From positions 1 through 10,897 of the forward strand of contig CACXDF010000165.1 in NCBI GenBank assembly GCA_902766325.1: DNA of 10,897 bases. Direction: 5' to 3'. Shown piece by piece: positions 5,747 to 10,897 of the stretch. The DNA is from an uncultured Eubacteriales bacterium (GTDB taxonomy: Bacteria > Bacillota > Clostridia > Christensenellales > DTU072). The position numbers and the translations under genes were made by a program. Under the pieces are notes generated by a model. That model searched no databases. It was not told where the DNA came from and saw only the letters and a list, made by a program, of their open reading frames with translations. Each line of letters starts with the position of its first letter. Within the stretch, counting starts at the first letter, position 1.

Positions 5747-7225
5747 CTACAAAAACAGAACGGTCAAAACGGTCGACAGCGCAAGCGCGCCGCACAGCGG
5801 GATCTTGTACTTTTTGTCGATCAATAAATACCTGCCGGCAACAACGAAAAACAAAACGTATAATACGGCGGCAACGCCAAGTCCCGACACTTCCATTCGC
5901 GCTCCGGGCCAGGACGATATGACGGAAGAAAATAAACGAACCGCGATAATGGGATACTTTATCGCGTAAAAGAGTATACCGAAACCGCCGTACAGCAGAG
6001 ATAAAGCGACCGCAACGAAGATCAGCGGAAAAACGACTGAAAGAACGGGCAAAACAAGCAGATTGCCTACGGCGGCGTAGGGCGTAAAGACGCCGAAAGA
6101 AGAAAAAGAAAGCGGAAGAGTAAAAACGTTGGCCGAGACGGTAACGCACAAAAGCCCGTACGGATACATAAGAAGACGCTTCGCAGCGCCGTACGGCATT
6201 TTTGCCACGATCGAATAAAGAGGTCTGTAAAACAGAACGATCCCCGCCACCGAACCGGCGCTCATTAAAAAACCGATATCGAACAGTTCTTTCGGGTCGG
6301 TCAACACGATCAAAAAGACTGCCGCGGACAACGTAACGAGGCTGTCATTCTTTCTTGCGACGATCGTGGAAAACTCGTAAATAAAGAACATGATCACGGC
6401 GCGTTTGATACCGGCGGGAAAACCTGTCAAAACGCCGTACAATAAAAGAATGGTAATAGTGACGATCAATCTCGGAACGGGAAGCACCCGACACTTTTTG
6501 AGAAGATAAGAAACGATCGCCGCCAAAAAACCGATATGCAATCCGCTGACGGCGAAAACGTGAGCAAGCCCCGCCCCTGCCGTCTCTTCCGCCGTCTCGG
6601 ATGAAAGCATACTTTTATCTCCGAAAACAAGGCTCATACATATCGCCGCGTCTTCCTTGTCCATATACCGAAGCATGACAGCGCGACTTTTGATACGAAT
6701 TTTTTGAAAGAAAGAAGGATCGCTGCCCGTCACGGATATCGTTTCCGCCTTAGCGGTATAAGATATTCCTTTCGTAAAAAGATACCGCTCGCGCGAATCC
6801 GCGTACGAAAATCCGACGGGCGTCAGCGTCCCGCGAAAGGACACCAGGTCGCCCTCTTTTAAATCGTTTTTACAGGACAAAGATATCCTTCCGATCCCCT
6901 TACCCGAAAGAACAACGTTATCGTTCCTTTCGTTGACTTGTTCTACCCGCAAAGAAAGGGTTTGTTCTCCGGACAGCTTCGGCCGGGAGATCACGATCGA
7001 AGTCACGAATACGGATACGCCCAAAGAAAACGTAAAAAAGAGTAAAAGAACGATCGTTCTTCTCTTTTTTAAGAGAAGAGACAACAAAATACCGACCGCA
7101 AAAGAGACGATCGGTATCAATACGGACAATAAGATGCTACCGTAAATCAATCCGCCTATGGCTACGCCGGCGCAAAGCGCAACGGCCATGAACGTCATAA
7201 GACGGAAATTCAGCGCGCGCTTCAT
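5747..7225 (-). CDS. comEC: ComEC/Rec2 DNA-uptake channel protein without metallo-beta-lactamase domain
   Basis: The 492-residue polytopic membrane protein belongs to the ComEC/Rec2 family, which passes transforming single-stranded DNA through the cytoplasmic membrane. N-terminal helices (about 10-80) lead to an OB-fold-like extracytoplasmic domain (about 85-170). The competence domain follows, with GLAHVFAVSGLHIGF at residues 219-233 (H222, S227 and H230 are hallmark residues) and LTGFPAGIKRAVIM at 266-279. Further helices run to the C terminus, which ends in a hydrophobic stretch and a TAG stop. Full-length ComEC (about 750 aa) continues with a metallo-beta-lactamase domain that opens with an LDVGQGD-like motif; here the protein stops about where it should begin, and spoVT follows 52 bp later. 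It starts 4 bp after ppa with only a weak ribosome site, so coupling to ppa translation is likely. Competence in this organism is not demonstrated. Confidence 0.9.
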   Translation of the reverse strand: MKRALNFRLMTFMAVALCAGVAIGGLIYGSILLSVLIPIVSFAVGILLSLLLKKRRTIVLLLFFTFSLGVSVFVTSIVISRPKLSGEQTLSLRVEQVNERNDNVVLSGKGIGRISLSCKNDLKEGDLVSFRGTLTPVGFSYADSRERYLFTKGISYTAKAETISVTGSDPSFFQKIRIKSRAVMLRYMDKEDAAICMSLVFGDKSMLSSETAEETAGAGLAHVFAVSGLHIGFLAAIVSYLLKKCRVLPVPRLIVTITILLLYGVLTGFPAGIKRAVIMFFIYEFSTIVARKNDSLVTLSAAVFLIVLTDPKELFDIGFLMSAGSVAGIVLFYRPLYSIVAKMPYGAAKRLLMYPYGLLCVTVSANVFTLPLSFSSFGVFTPYAAVGNLLVLPVLSVVFPLIFVAVALSLLYGGFGILFYAIKYPIIAVRLFSSVISSWPGARMEVSGLGVAAVLYVLFFVVAGRYLLIDKKYKIPLCGALALSTVLTVLFL

Positions 7226-7229
7226 CGAT

Positions 7230-7766
7230 TTATCTGCCGGGCAAGAAATGGTCTTTGTAGGCTTTCATGCAGGAATTAATGACTTCCAGCGCTTCTTTTT
7301 TGGAACAGATGCTGACGTTCGCCGTTTTCTTTCCTTCCAGTTCTTTATATACGGTAAAGAAGTGGCAAATCTCCTGCATGATGTGCGCGGGAAGTTGTTC
7401 AATGTCGGTATAACAGTTATAGCTCGGTTCTTTAAAAGGAATGGCGATGATCTTTTCGTCGTTATACCCTTCGTCGGTCATACGGATCATACCGATGGGA
7501 TAGCAACGGCAGATAGCCATCGGCTTGATCTCTTCCGAACACAGAACGAGAACGTCGAGCGGGTCCTTGTCGTCGCTGAGCGTACGAGGAATAAATCCGT
7601 AGTTGGCCGGATAGTGAGTTGACGTGTACAAAACGCGGTCAAGGATGAGCAATCCGCTCGCCTTGTCCAATTCGTACTTGTTTTTACTGCCTTTCGATAT
7701 CTCGATAACGGTAATAAAGTCTTCCGTTCTGATACGATCTTCGGCAATGTCGTGCCAAACGTTCAT
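7230..7766 (-). CDS. ppa: Inorganic pyrophosphatase, family I (soluble)
   Basis: The 178-residue cytoplasmic enzyme hydrolyses pyrophosphate to two phosphates, pulling biosynthetic reactions forward. The active site is complete by comparison with E. coli PPase: E22, K30-Y31-E32, R44, Y56, the signature D66-K-D68-P-L-D71, D98, D103, K105 and Y140-K141, each one or two positions from its E. coli counterpart. Length matches bacterial family I (about 175). The ATG at 7766 has a strong GGGAGG site. It lies 18 bp after the YhhN-like gene and 4 bp before comEC, the middle gene of a probable three-gene unit. Family I is less usual in Clostridia than the family II or membrane enzymes, but not rare. 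Confidence 0.97.
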   Translation of the reverse strand: MNVWHDIAEDRIRTEDFITVIEISKGSKNKYELDKASGLLILDRVLYTSTHYPANYGFIPRTLSDDKDPLDVLVLCSEEIKPMAICRCYPIGMIRMTDEGYNDEKIIAIPFKEPSYNCYTDIEQLPAHIMQEICHFFTVYKELEGKKTANVSICSKKEALEVINSCMKAYKDHFLPGR

Positions 7767-7784
7767 TTTAAGTACCTCCCTGAA

Positions 7785-8516
7785 TTACATATAGAATATA
7801 AACGCCGCAACGCAGATCTGCGCGGCATAGTACAAGCTGTGATTGATAACGCAAAGCAGTTTGTCGTTCGGTCTCCCGCCGAAATACATTTGCGTTAAAA
7901 ATACGTCGGACAGGAAAAACAGGATCATACCGACGGAGAACACGGGCATATGCGGATTTTCTTTTCCGTACAACGCCCATCCGGCAATACTGATAGCGCT
8001 CATAAAGATGAGTAAAAAGCCGTAAATAACGGAATGAACGGTAAACTTTCCGAACCTTAGCCCCATCAGTTTTTCTCCGCCGAAGACGATAGCGAACGCA
8101 ACGACGGCCGCCACCGCAACGCAGATGCCGATCACCGCAAGGCTGAGCACGGCGGAAGTAAGATACATAAGGATCGCGACGAAGAACATAATGTGTCCGA
8201 GGCCGAAAGCGACCATACCGCCGGTCAAATAAACGCCTTCTTCGCTCTTCTTTTGATAAACGACTTTAAGATCAAGCACGAGATCTCCTATCATACCGAA
8301 GATCTGTCCGCCGATAATAAACAATGCGCCGGCGGAAAACTTTTGCATTGTCAATACGGCGGTAAAACCGATAGCGATAAAGCCGAGAGAAGCGACCGTT
8401 TTAATAAGAGTACCGATAACGCCGTTTACGTAGGACTTATCGGCATACGCCACTCTGTACCCCATAAAAAGAACTGCGAGTACGGCGGCAACAACAATAG
8501 AAGCAACCATTTCCAA
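7785..8516 (-). CDS. YhhN-family membrane protein (putative lysoplasmalogenase)
   Basis: The 243-residue product has about seven or eight hydrophobic helices and matches the YhhN/TMEM86 pattern. It shows IGDLVLDL (77-84, acidic D78), GLGHIMFFVAIL (105-116, H108), FLSDVFLTQ (201-209, S203-D204) and INHSLYYAAQ (224-233). Characterised relatives are lysoplasmalogenases that cleave the vinyl-ether bond of lysoplasmalogens. Many anaerobic Clostridia make plasmalogens, so that activity is plausible but not shown here. Start choice is open. TTG at 8516 lies 6 nt after GGAG (8523-8526), ideal spacing; the in-frame ATG at 8510 is 12 nt away. I give the longer form. It is the first gene of the unit with ppa and comEC, behind a strong promoter. 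Confidence 0.8.
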   Translation of the reverse strand: MEMVASIVVAAVLAVLFMGYRVAYADKSYVNGVIGTLIKTVASLGFIAIGFTAVLTMQKFSAGALFIIGGQIFGMIGDLVLDLKVVYQKKSEEGVYLTGGMVAFGLGHIMFFVAILMYLTSAVLSLAVIGICVAVAAVVAFAIVFGGEKLMGLRFGKFTVHSVIYGFLLIFMSAISIAGWALYGKENPHMPVFSVGMILFFLSDVFLTQMYFGGRPNDKLLCVINHSLYYAAQICVAAFIFYM

Positions 8517-8548
8517 AAAAATCTCCTGATTAATATCCGAATATATTT

Positions 8549-8577
8549 ATCATAGCATTATATTTTTTATTTGTAAA
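8549..8577 (-). promoter_or_regulatory. Extended -10 promoter of the yhhN-like/ppa/comEC unit
   Basis: On the minus strand TTTACA (8572-8577) and TATGAT (8549-8554) are 17 bp apart, and TGC directly precedes the -10 box, forming an extended -10. Initiation would fall near 8542, about 26 nt before the start codon. It lies in the 84-bp gap after the repeat-lipoprotein gene. I find no convincing terminator for that gene in the gap, so some read-through is possible. Confidence 0.75.
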
Positions 8578-8600
8578 GAGCAAATCCTCGTCTGCGATCT

Positions 8601-10637
8601 TTAGTAATAAACATTTGTTCCGGAAAAAGCGTCCACGCCGATCGTCGCTCCGGCGGGGATATTAATATCGAAAAGATTCGTACAATTCATAAACGCATAA
8701 TTCCCTATCGTAACGATGGTATCCGGCAAGACGACCTCCGTGATCGCTTCGTTATCCATAAAAGCGGACTCTCCGATCCCCGTAACGGCTTTCGTCCCGT
8801 GAACGCCGTCGTTATACGTAGACGCGACGGTCACGACGGTGTCCGATCCCGTATACTCTCTCACGTAATAAGAATCGCTTACGTTGTCATAAAAGAACGC
8901 AAATCCGACCGGAGTCTGCGGAAGGACGTCGTGACAACGGGTGCATTCTCCATTTTCATAATTATGGCCCAGAGCCTCGACGGGCTTCGTCTCCGTTCCT
9001 CCGCACTCGGAGCACGTTCTGGTTTTCTCTCCCGCTTCCGTACAAGTCGGCTCGGTCGTCACGACCCAATCCCCGTAGCTGTGCCCCGTTGGGTCTATAT
9101 CTTCCGTAACGACGTCTCCGCATATATCGCAGGTTTTCGTCCGTTTACCCTTTTCCGTACAGGTTGGTTCATCCGTCACCGTCCAATCGCCGTAACTGTG
9201 ACCCGTCGCGAGAAGAGTTATCTTTTCTTCTTCTCCGCACGCATCGCACGTACGACATTTTTCTCCGTTATCCGTGCAGGATCTCGGTTTGGTCGTCGTC
9301 CACTCTCCGAAATTATGTCCGGTGGCGGGAATGATCGTTTCATCCGTTTTTTCGTCGCATCGTATACAAAATCTTGCTTTCGATCCATTATTTGTGCAAG
9401 TCGCCCTTTGTTCTATAGTGTATTCATCCGAAAATTCATGGCCTAAAGCGTCGATCATTCTTTCATCTTCGCATTGACAATAAGAACAGGTTCTTACCTC
9501 TTTTCCGCTCGATTCACATTTTGCCGCCTCCATAATGACCCATTCTCCGTAAGAGTGATCGATAGTTGCGATCGGAGTAACGTCCGTTGTTTCTAAGCAG
9601 CGCGTACAATGACGGGATTTTGATCCGCACTCCGTACAGGTGGGGTCTTTATCGACCGTCCACTCTTCGGAAAAATCATGTCCGAGAGCAGAAACGATCC
9701 TTTCTTCAAAGGCGTCGCAATCCAAACAACGTCTTTCTTCTTTGCCTTCGTCAACGCAAGTCGGCAAAACGGAAACAGCCCACGTCCCGAACGTATGAGC
9801 AACGTAAGCGATCTCTTCTTCGTCCGCTCTTTCTTCACAGCGGATGCAATGATGAGATCGACTGCCGAGCGTATGACAAGTAGGAGGGACGTCCGTCGTC
9901 CATTCATCCGAAAACTCGTGGCCGAATGCAGAGACGACCTCCGTTTGTTTCTTTCCGCAACCGATACAAGCGCACTCTCTCGATCCGTTCTCGGTACAAG
10001 TGGCTTCTTCTATCGTTTTCCACTCGCCGAAACGGTGACCAAGCGGAGGCAAAGAGGTTACGTCGCACTTTATATTGCACCGTTCGCAGCGGTGCGTCAT
10101 CGTGCCGGACTTTTCGCAGGTAGGGACCACGTCCACCGTCCAAACGGAAGAATAATTATGACCGAGGGCGGGAAGGATCGTTTTCTTTTCGTCGCCGCAC
10201 TCGGAACAAATTTCGACAACGTAACCGTCTTTTTCACAAGTAGCGATCTTTTCGGAAACGACAGAATAAGAATGCGCGGAAGGATCGATCGAACCCTCTT
10301 CGACAGTCTCTTCCTTACCGCAAACCAAACATACCCGATACGTCCTTTCGGGTAAAGAACAGGTCGCGACCTGCTTGATCGGTTCCGAAAACGAATGACC
10401 AAGCGCGCGAATGGTCTGCGACATCGTTTGAGAACAAAAGCCGCACTTGCAAGTCAGCTTGCCTTCTTCGGCGCAAGTCGGCTTATTTTCCATCTCCCAC
10501 GCGCCGAACACGTGATTACAATCGGAATTGTTTTGACCGGACGCCGCAGAGTCCTCGGTATTCACGGAGCCACAAGAAACAAGACCGCCGAAAAGCACGA
10601 CGATCACGGGGATCAACCAACAAAACTTCTTTATCAT
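8601..10637 (-). CDS. Cys/His-repeat lipoprotein with C-terminal LRR_5 (BspA-like) segment
   Basis: The 678-residue protein of unknown function is predicted to be lipid-anchored outside the cell membrane. The N terminus MIKKFCWLIP, a hydrophobic stretch and the lipobox LVSC (cleavage before Cys22) give a type II signal peptide. From H42 to C568 the protein consists of thirteen repeats of 38-41 residues plus a half-repeat. Each full repeat has the invariant pattern H-x(11-13)-C-x9-C-x2-C, usually written GHxFGEW...PTCTExG...RxCxxCG. The final cap (557-574) keeps only H558 and CTRC. Residues 575-614 resemble the strand-rich lead-in seen before LRR_5 domains. Residues 617-670 hold about two LRR_5 repeats (IGESAFMDNEAITEVVLP; IGNYAFMNCTNLFDINIP). 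There is no LPXTG or S-layer anchor. A short AAAGGA site lies 12 nt before the ATG. Such proteins are common in gut Firmicutes; adhesion or metal binding is inference. Confidence 0.88.
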   Translation of the reverse strand: MIKKFCWLIPVIVVLFGGLVSCGSVNTEDSAASGQNNSDCNHVFGAWEMENKPTCAEEGKLTCKCGFCSQTMSQTIRALGHSFSEPIKQVATCSLPERTYRVCLVCGKEETVEEGSIDPSAHSYSVVSEKIATCEKDGYVVEICSECGDEKKTILPALGHNYSSVWTVDVVPTCEKSGTMTHRCERCNIKCDVTSLPPLGHRFGEWKTIEEATCTENGSRECACIGCGKKQTEVVSAFGHEFSDEWTTDVPPTCHTLGSRSHHCIRCEERADEEEIAYVAHTFGTWAVSVLPTCVDEGKEERRCLDCDAFEERIVSALGHDFSEEWTVDKDPTCTECGSKSRHCTRCLETTDVTPIATIDHSYGEWVIMEAAKCESSGKEVRTCSYCQCEDERMIDALGHEFSDEYTIEQRATCTNNGSKARFCIRCDEKTDETIIPATGHNFGEWTTTKPRSCTDNGEKCRTCDACGEEEKITLLATGHSYGDWTVTDEPTCTEKGKRTKTCDICGDVVTEDIDPTGHSYGDWVVTTEPTCTEAGEKTRTCSECGGTETKPVEALGHNYENGECTRCHDVLPQTPVGFAFFYDNVSDSYYVREYTGSDTVVTVASTYNDGVHGTKAVTGIGESAFMDNEAITEVVLPDTIVTIGNYAFMNCTNLFDINIPAGATIGVDAFSGTNVYY
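8916..10514 (-). repeat. Protein-coding tandem repeats: 13 H-C-CxxC units plus a cap
   Basis: The invariant histidines fall at residues 42, 81, 122, 160, 201, 240, 281, 320, 361, 400, 441, 480, 519 and 558, giving unit lengths of 39, 41, 38, 41, 39, 41, 39, 41, 39, 41, 39, 39 and 39. Spacing between the three cysteines is C-x9-C-x2-C in all thirteen full units, with no exception. One His and three Cys per unit would suit a CCCH metal site. The odd cysteine count per unit argues against purely internal disulfides. Confidence 0.9.
9201..10160 (-). repeat. Four copies of an 80-residue (240-nt) super-repeat
   Basis: Residues 160-479 consist of four exact 80-residue pairs, each a 41-residue unit of type B followed by a 39-residue unit of type A. 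Type B reads roughly H-x-FSDEWT-x-D...PTC...GSxSxHCxRC...TD; type A reads H-x-FGEW...TC...G...RxCxxC. Residues 81-159 form a more diverged fifth pair of 79 residues. The three last units are all type A. This implies growth by duplication of the pair rather than of single units. Confidence 0.85.
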
Positions 10638-10658
10638 TTGTAAAAAATATCCTTTCGT

Positions 10659-10675
10659 CGACGAATAAATCGTCG
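10659..10675. repeat. 6-bp inverted repeat over the presumed -10 of the lipoprotein gene
   Basis: CGACGA, the spacer ATAAA and TCGTCG form a perfect dyad between the terminator and the lipoprotein ribosome site. The spacer coincides with the likely -10 box, so this may be an operator or a leader hairpin. It is short and could be chance. Confidence 0.35.
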
Positions 10676-10692
10676 GCGCTGAAAAAAGTCAA
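10664..10692 (-). promoter_or_regulatory. Candidate promoter of the lipoprotein gene, -35 inside the terminator
   Basis: TTGACT (10687-10692) and TTTATT (10664-10669) are 17 bp apart on the minus strand. The -35 is part of the 3' arm of the upstream terminator. The -10 matches consensus at only four of six positions. Initiation near 10657 would leave a leader of about 20 nt. With 44 bp between terminator and start codon there is little other room for a promoter. Confidence 0.4.
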
Positions 10693-10709
10693 GTTTTGCC
10701 TTGACTTTT
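10682..10709 (-). terminator. Intrinsic terminator of the upstream glycoside-hydrolase-like gene
   Basis: On the minus strand AAAAGTCAAG, the loop GCAAAA and CTTGACTTTT form a perfect 10-bp stem that runs into six T residues. It begins 7 bp after the TAA at 10717-10719. The symmetric A/T flanks could also terminate transcription on the plus strand, but no plus-strand gene ends here. Confidence 0.85.
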
Positions 10710-10716
10710 CATTGCT

Positions 10717-10897
10717 TTATTTTTTCGTCAATTTCCAAACGGCAACGCCGTGCGGATCAAGTGTTGCGCAGAGTTTGCGCGCTTCTTGCTTTTCTCCCGT
10801 CCAAAGATCTTCCGCTACGTATTCCTCGGCTGTATAGCCTTTTACGTATTCTTCCGCAAGAAGGGCTTTAAGATCATAAGAGTACTTCTTCTTCATC
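10717..10897 (-). CDS. C-terminal end of an alpha-galactosidase-like glycoside hydrolase (5' end beyond window)
   Basis: An open frame runs from the right edge to TAA at 10717-10719. The visible 59 residues contain AEDLWTGEK, then after about 14 residues LDPHGVAVWKLTKK. A DLWTGE segment followed by a PHGVAVxKL ending is the usual finish of the C-terminal beta-sandwich of GH27/GH36-type alpha-galactosidases and related enzymes. It contributes no catalytic residue. An in-frame Met lies at 10894-10896, one base from the edge, so an independent 59-residue protein cannot be excluded; the family-like ending and the following terminator make a fragment of a larger gene more likely. The exact family is uncertain. 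Confidence 0.55.
   Translation of the reverse strand, partial: MKKKYSYDLKALLAEEYVKGYTAEEYVAEDLWTGEKQEARKLCATLDPHGVAVWKLTKK

Noticed and set aside
5736..6149. Second minus-strand frame inside comEC, 137 codons
   Set aside because: Arg/Phe-rich out-of-frame translation of a membrane-protein gene, with no ribosome site and no family resemblance. It is not a displaced lactamase domain.
5747..7225. comEC as a broken pseudogene
   Set aside because: The frame is intact through the whole channel region, with conserved residues and good spacing to its neighbours; loss of one terminal domain alone does not show decay.
8581..8600. Terminator for the lipoprotein gene
   Set aside because: The only pairing found nearby (ATTTG/CAAAT around 8570-8585) has 5 AT-rich pairs, is followed by A rather than T residues on the transcribed strand, and overlaps the next promoter.
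9678..10355. Plus-strand open frame of 225 codons opposite the repeat lipoprotein
   Set aside because: The repetitive coding strand keeps antisense frames open by chance; the translation has no domain and is unusually rich in Arg, Phe and Ser.
8916..10514. CRISPR-like or satellite repeats
   Set aside because: The period is 117-123 nt (240 nt for the pair), the repeats diverge at DNA level and keep reading frame and Cys/His positions, so they are protein repeats.

Overview
The window looks like chromosomal DNA of a low-to-moderate GC Firmicute, most likely a gut or rumen Clostridia-type anaerobe. The reasons are the order spoVT, SpoVB/YabM-type flippase, mazG (conserved in Bacillus and Clostridia), strong AGGAG-type ribosome binding sites, short intergenic gaps, sigma-A-like promoters, and a Cys-rich repeat/LRR_5 surface lipoprotein of a kind common in gut Firmicutes. 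All ten recognisable genes lie on the minus strand, so the window reads from right to left in transcription order. I see no tRNA, rRNA, CRISPR array, transposase or phage gene.

Right edge (about 10638-10897): the last 59 codons of a gene that enters from beyond the window. Its tail resembles the C-terminal beta-sandwich end of alpha-galactosidase-type glycoside hydrolases. It ends at a strong hairpin-plus-T-tract terminator (10682-10709). The next gene (8601-10637) encodes a 678-residue lipoprotein with thirteen complete H-C-CxxC repeats, one half-repeat cap and a short BspA-like LRR_5 tail. It is the least explained part of the window. Its likely -35 box sits inside the 3' arm of the preceding terminator.

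Middle (5747-8577): a good extended -10 promoter (8549-8577) drives a YhhN-family membrane protein (putative lysoplasmalogenase), family I inorganic pyrophosphatase (ppa) and a ComEC/Rec2 DNA-uptake channel that lacks the usual C-terminal metallo-beta-lactamase domain. After a 52-bp gap with a TATAAT box come spoVT (AbrB-fold plus GAF-like regulator), a SpoVB/YabM-type lipid flippase, mazG (NTP pyrophosphohydrolase) and a DusB-type tRNA-dihydrouridine synthase. These four are tightly packed (a 4-nt overlap, then 7-nt and 3-nt gaps), so they are probably one translationally coupled operon. spoVT implies a sporulation programme, or the remains of one.

Left (1-1917): a 165-bp AT-rich intergenic region with A-tracts, a perfect 8-bp dyad and two promoter-like pairs precedes serC and serA. 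These encode the second and first enzymes of the phosphorylated serine pathway: SerA oxidises 3-phosphoglycerate and SerC transaminates the product. serA runs off the left edge after 213 codons.

Most of the window is ordinary housekeeping sequence. The points worth a second look are the repeat lipoprotein with its exact 80-residue super-repeat, the domain-truncated ComEC, and several dyads or direct repeats placed on promoters (serC, spoVT and the lipoprotein gene).
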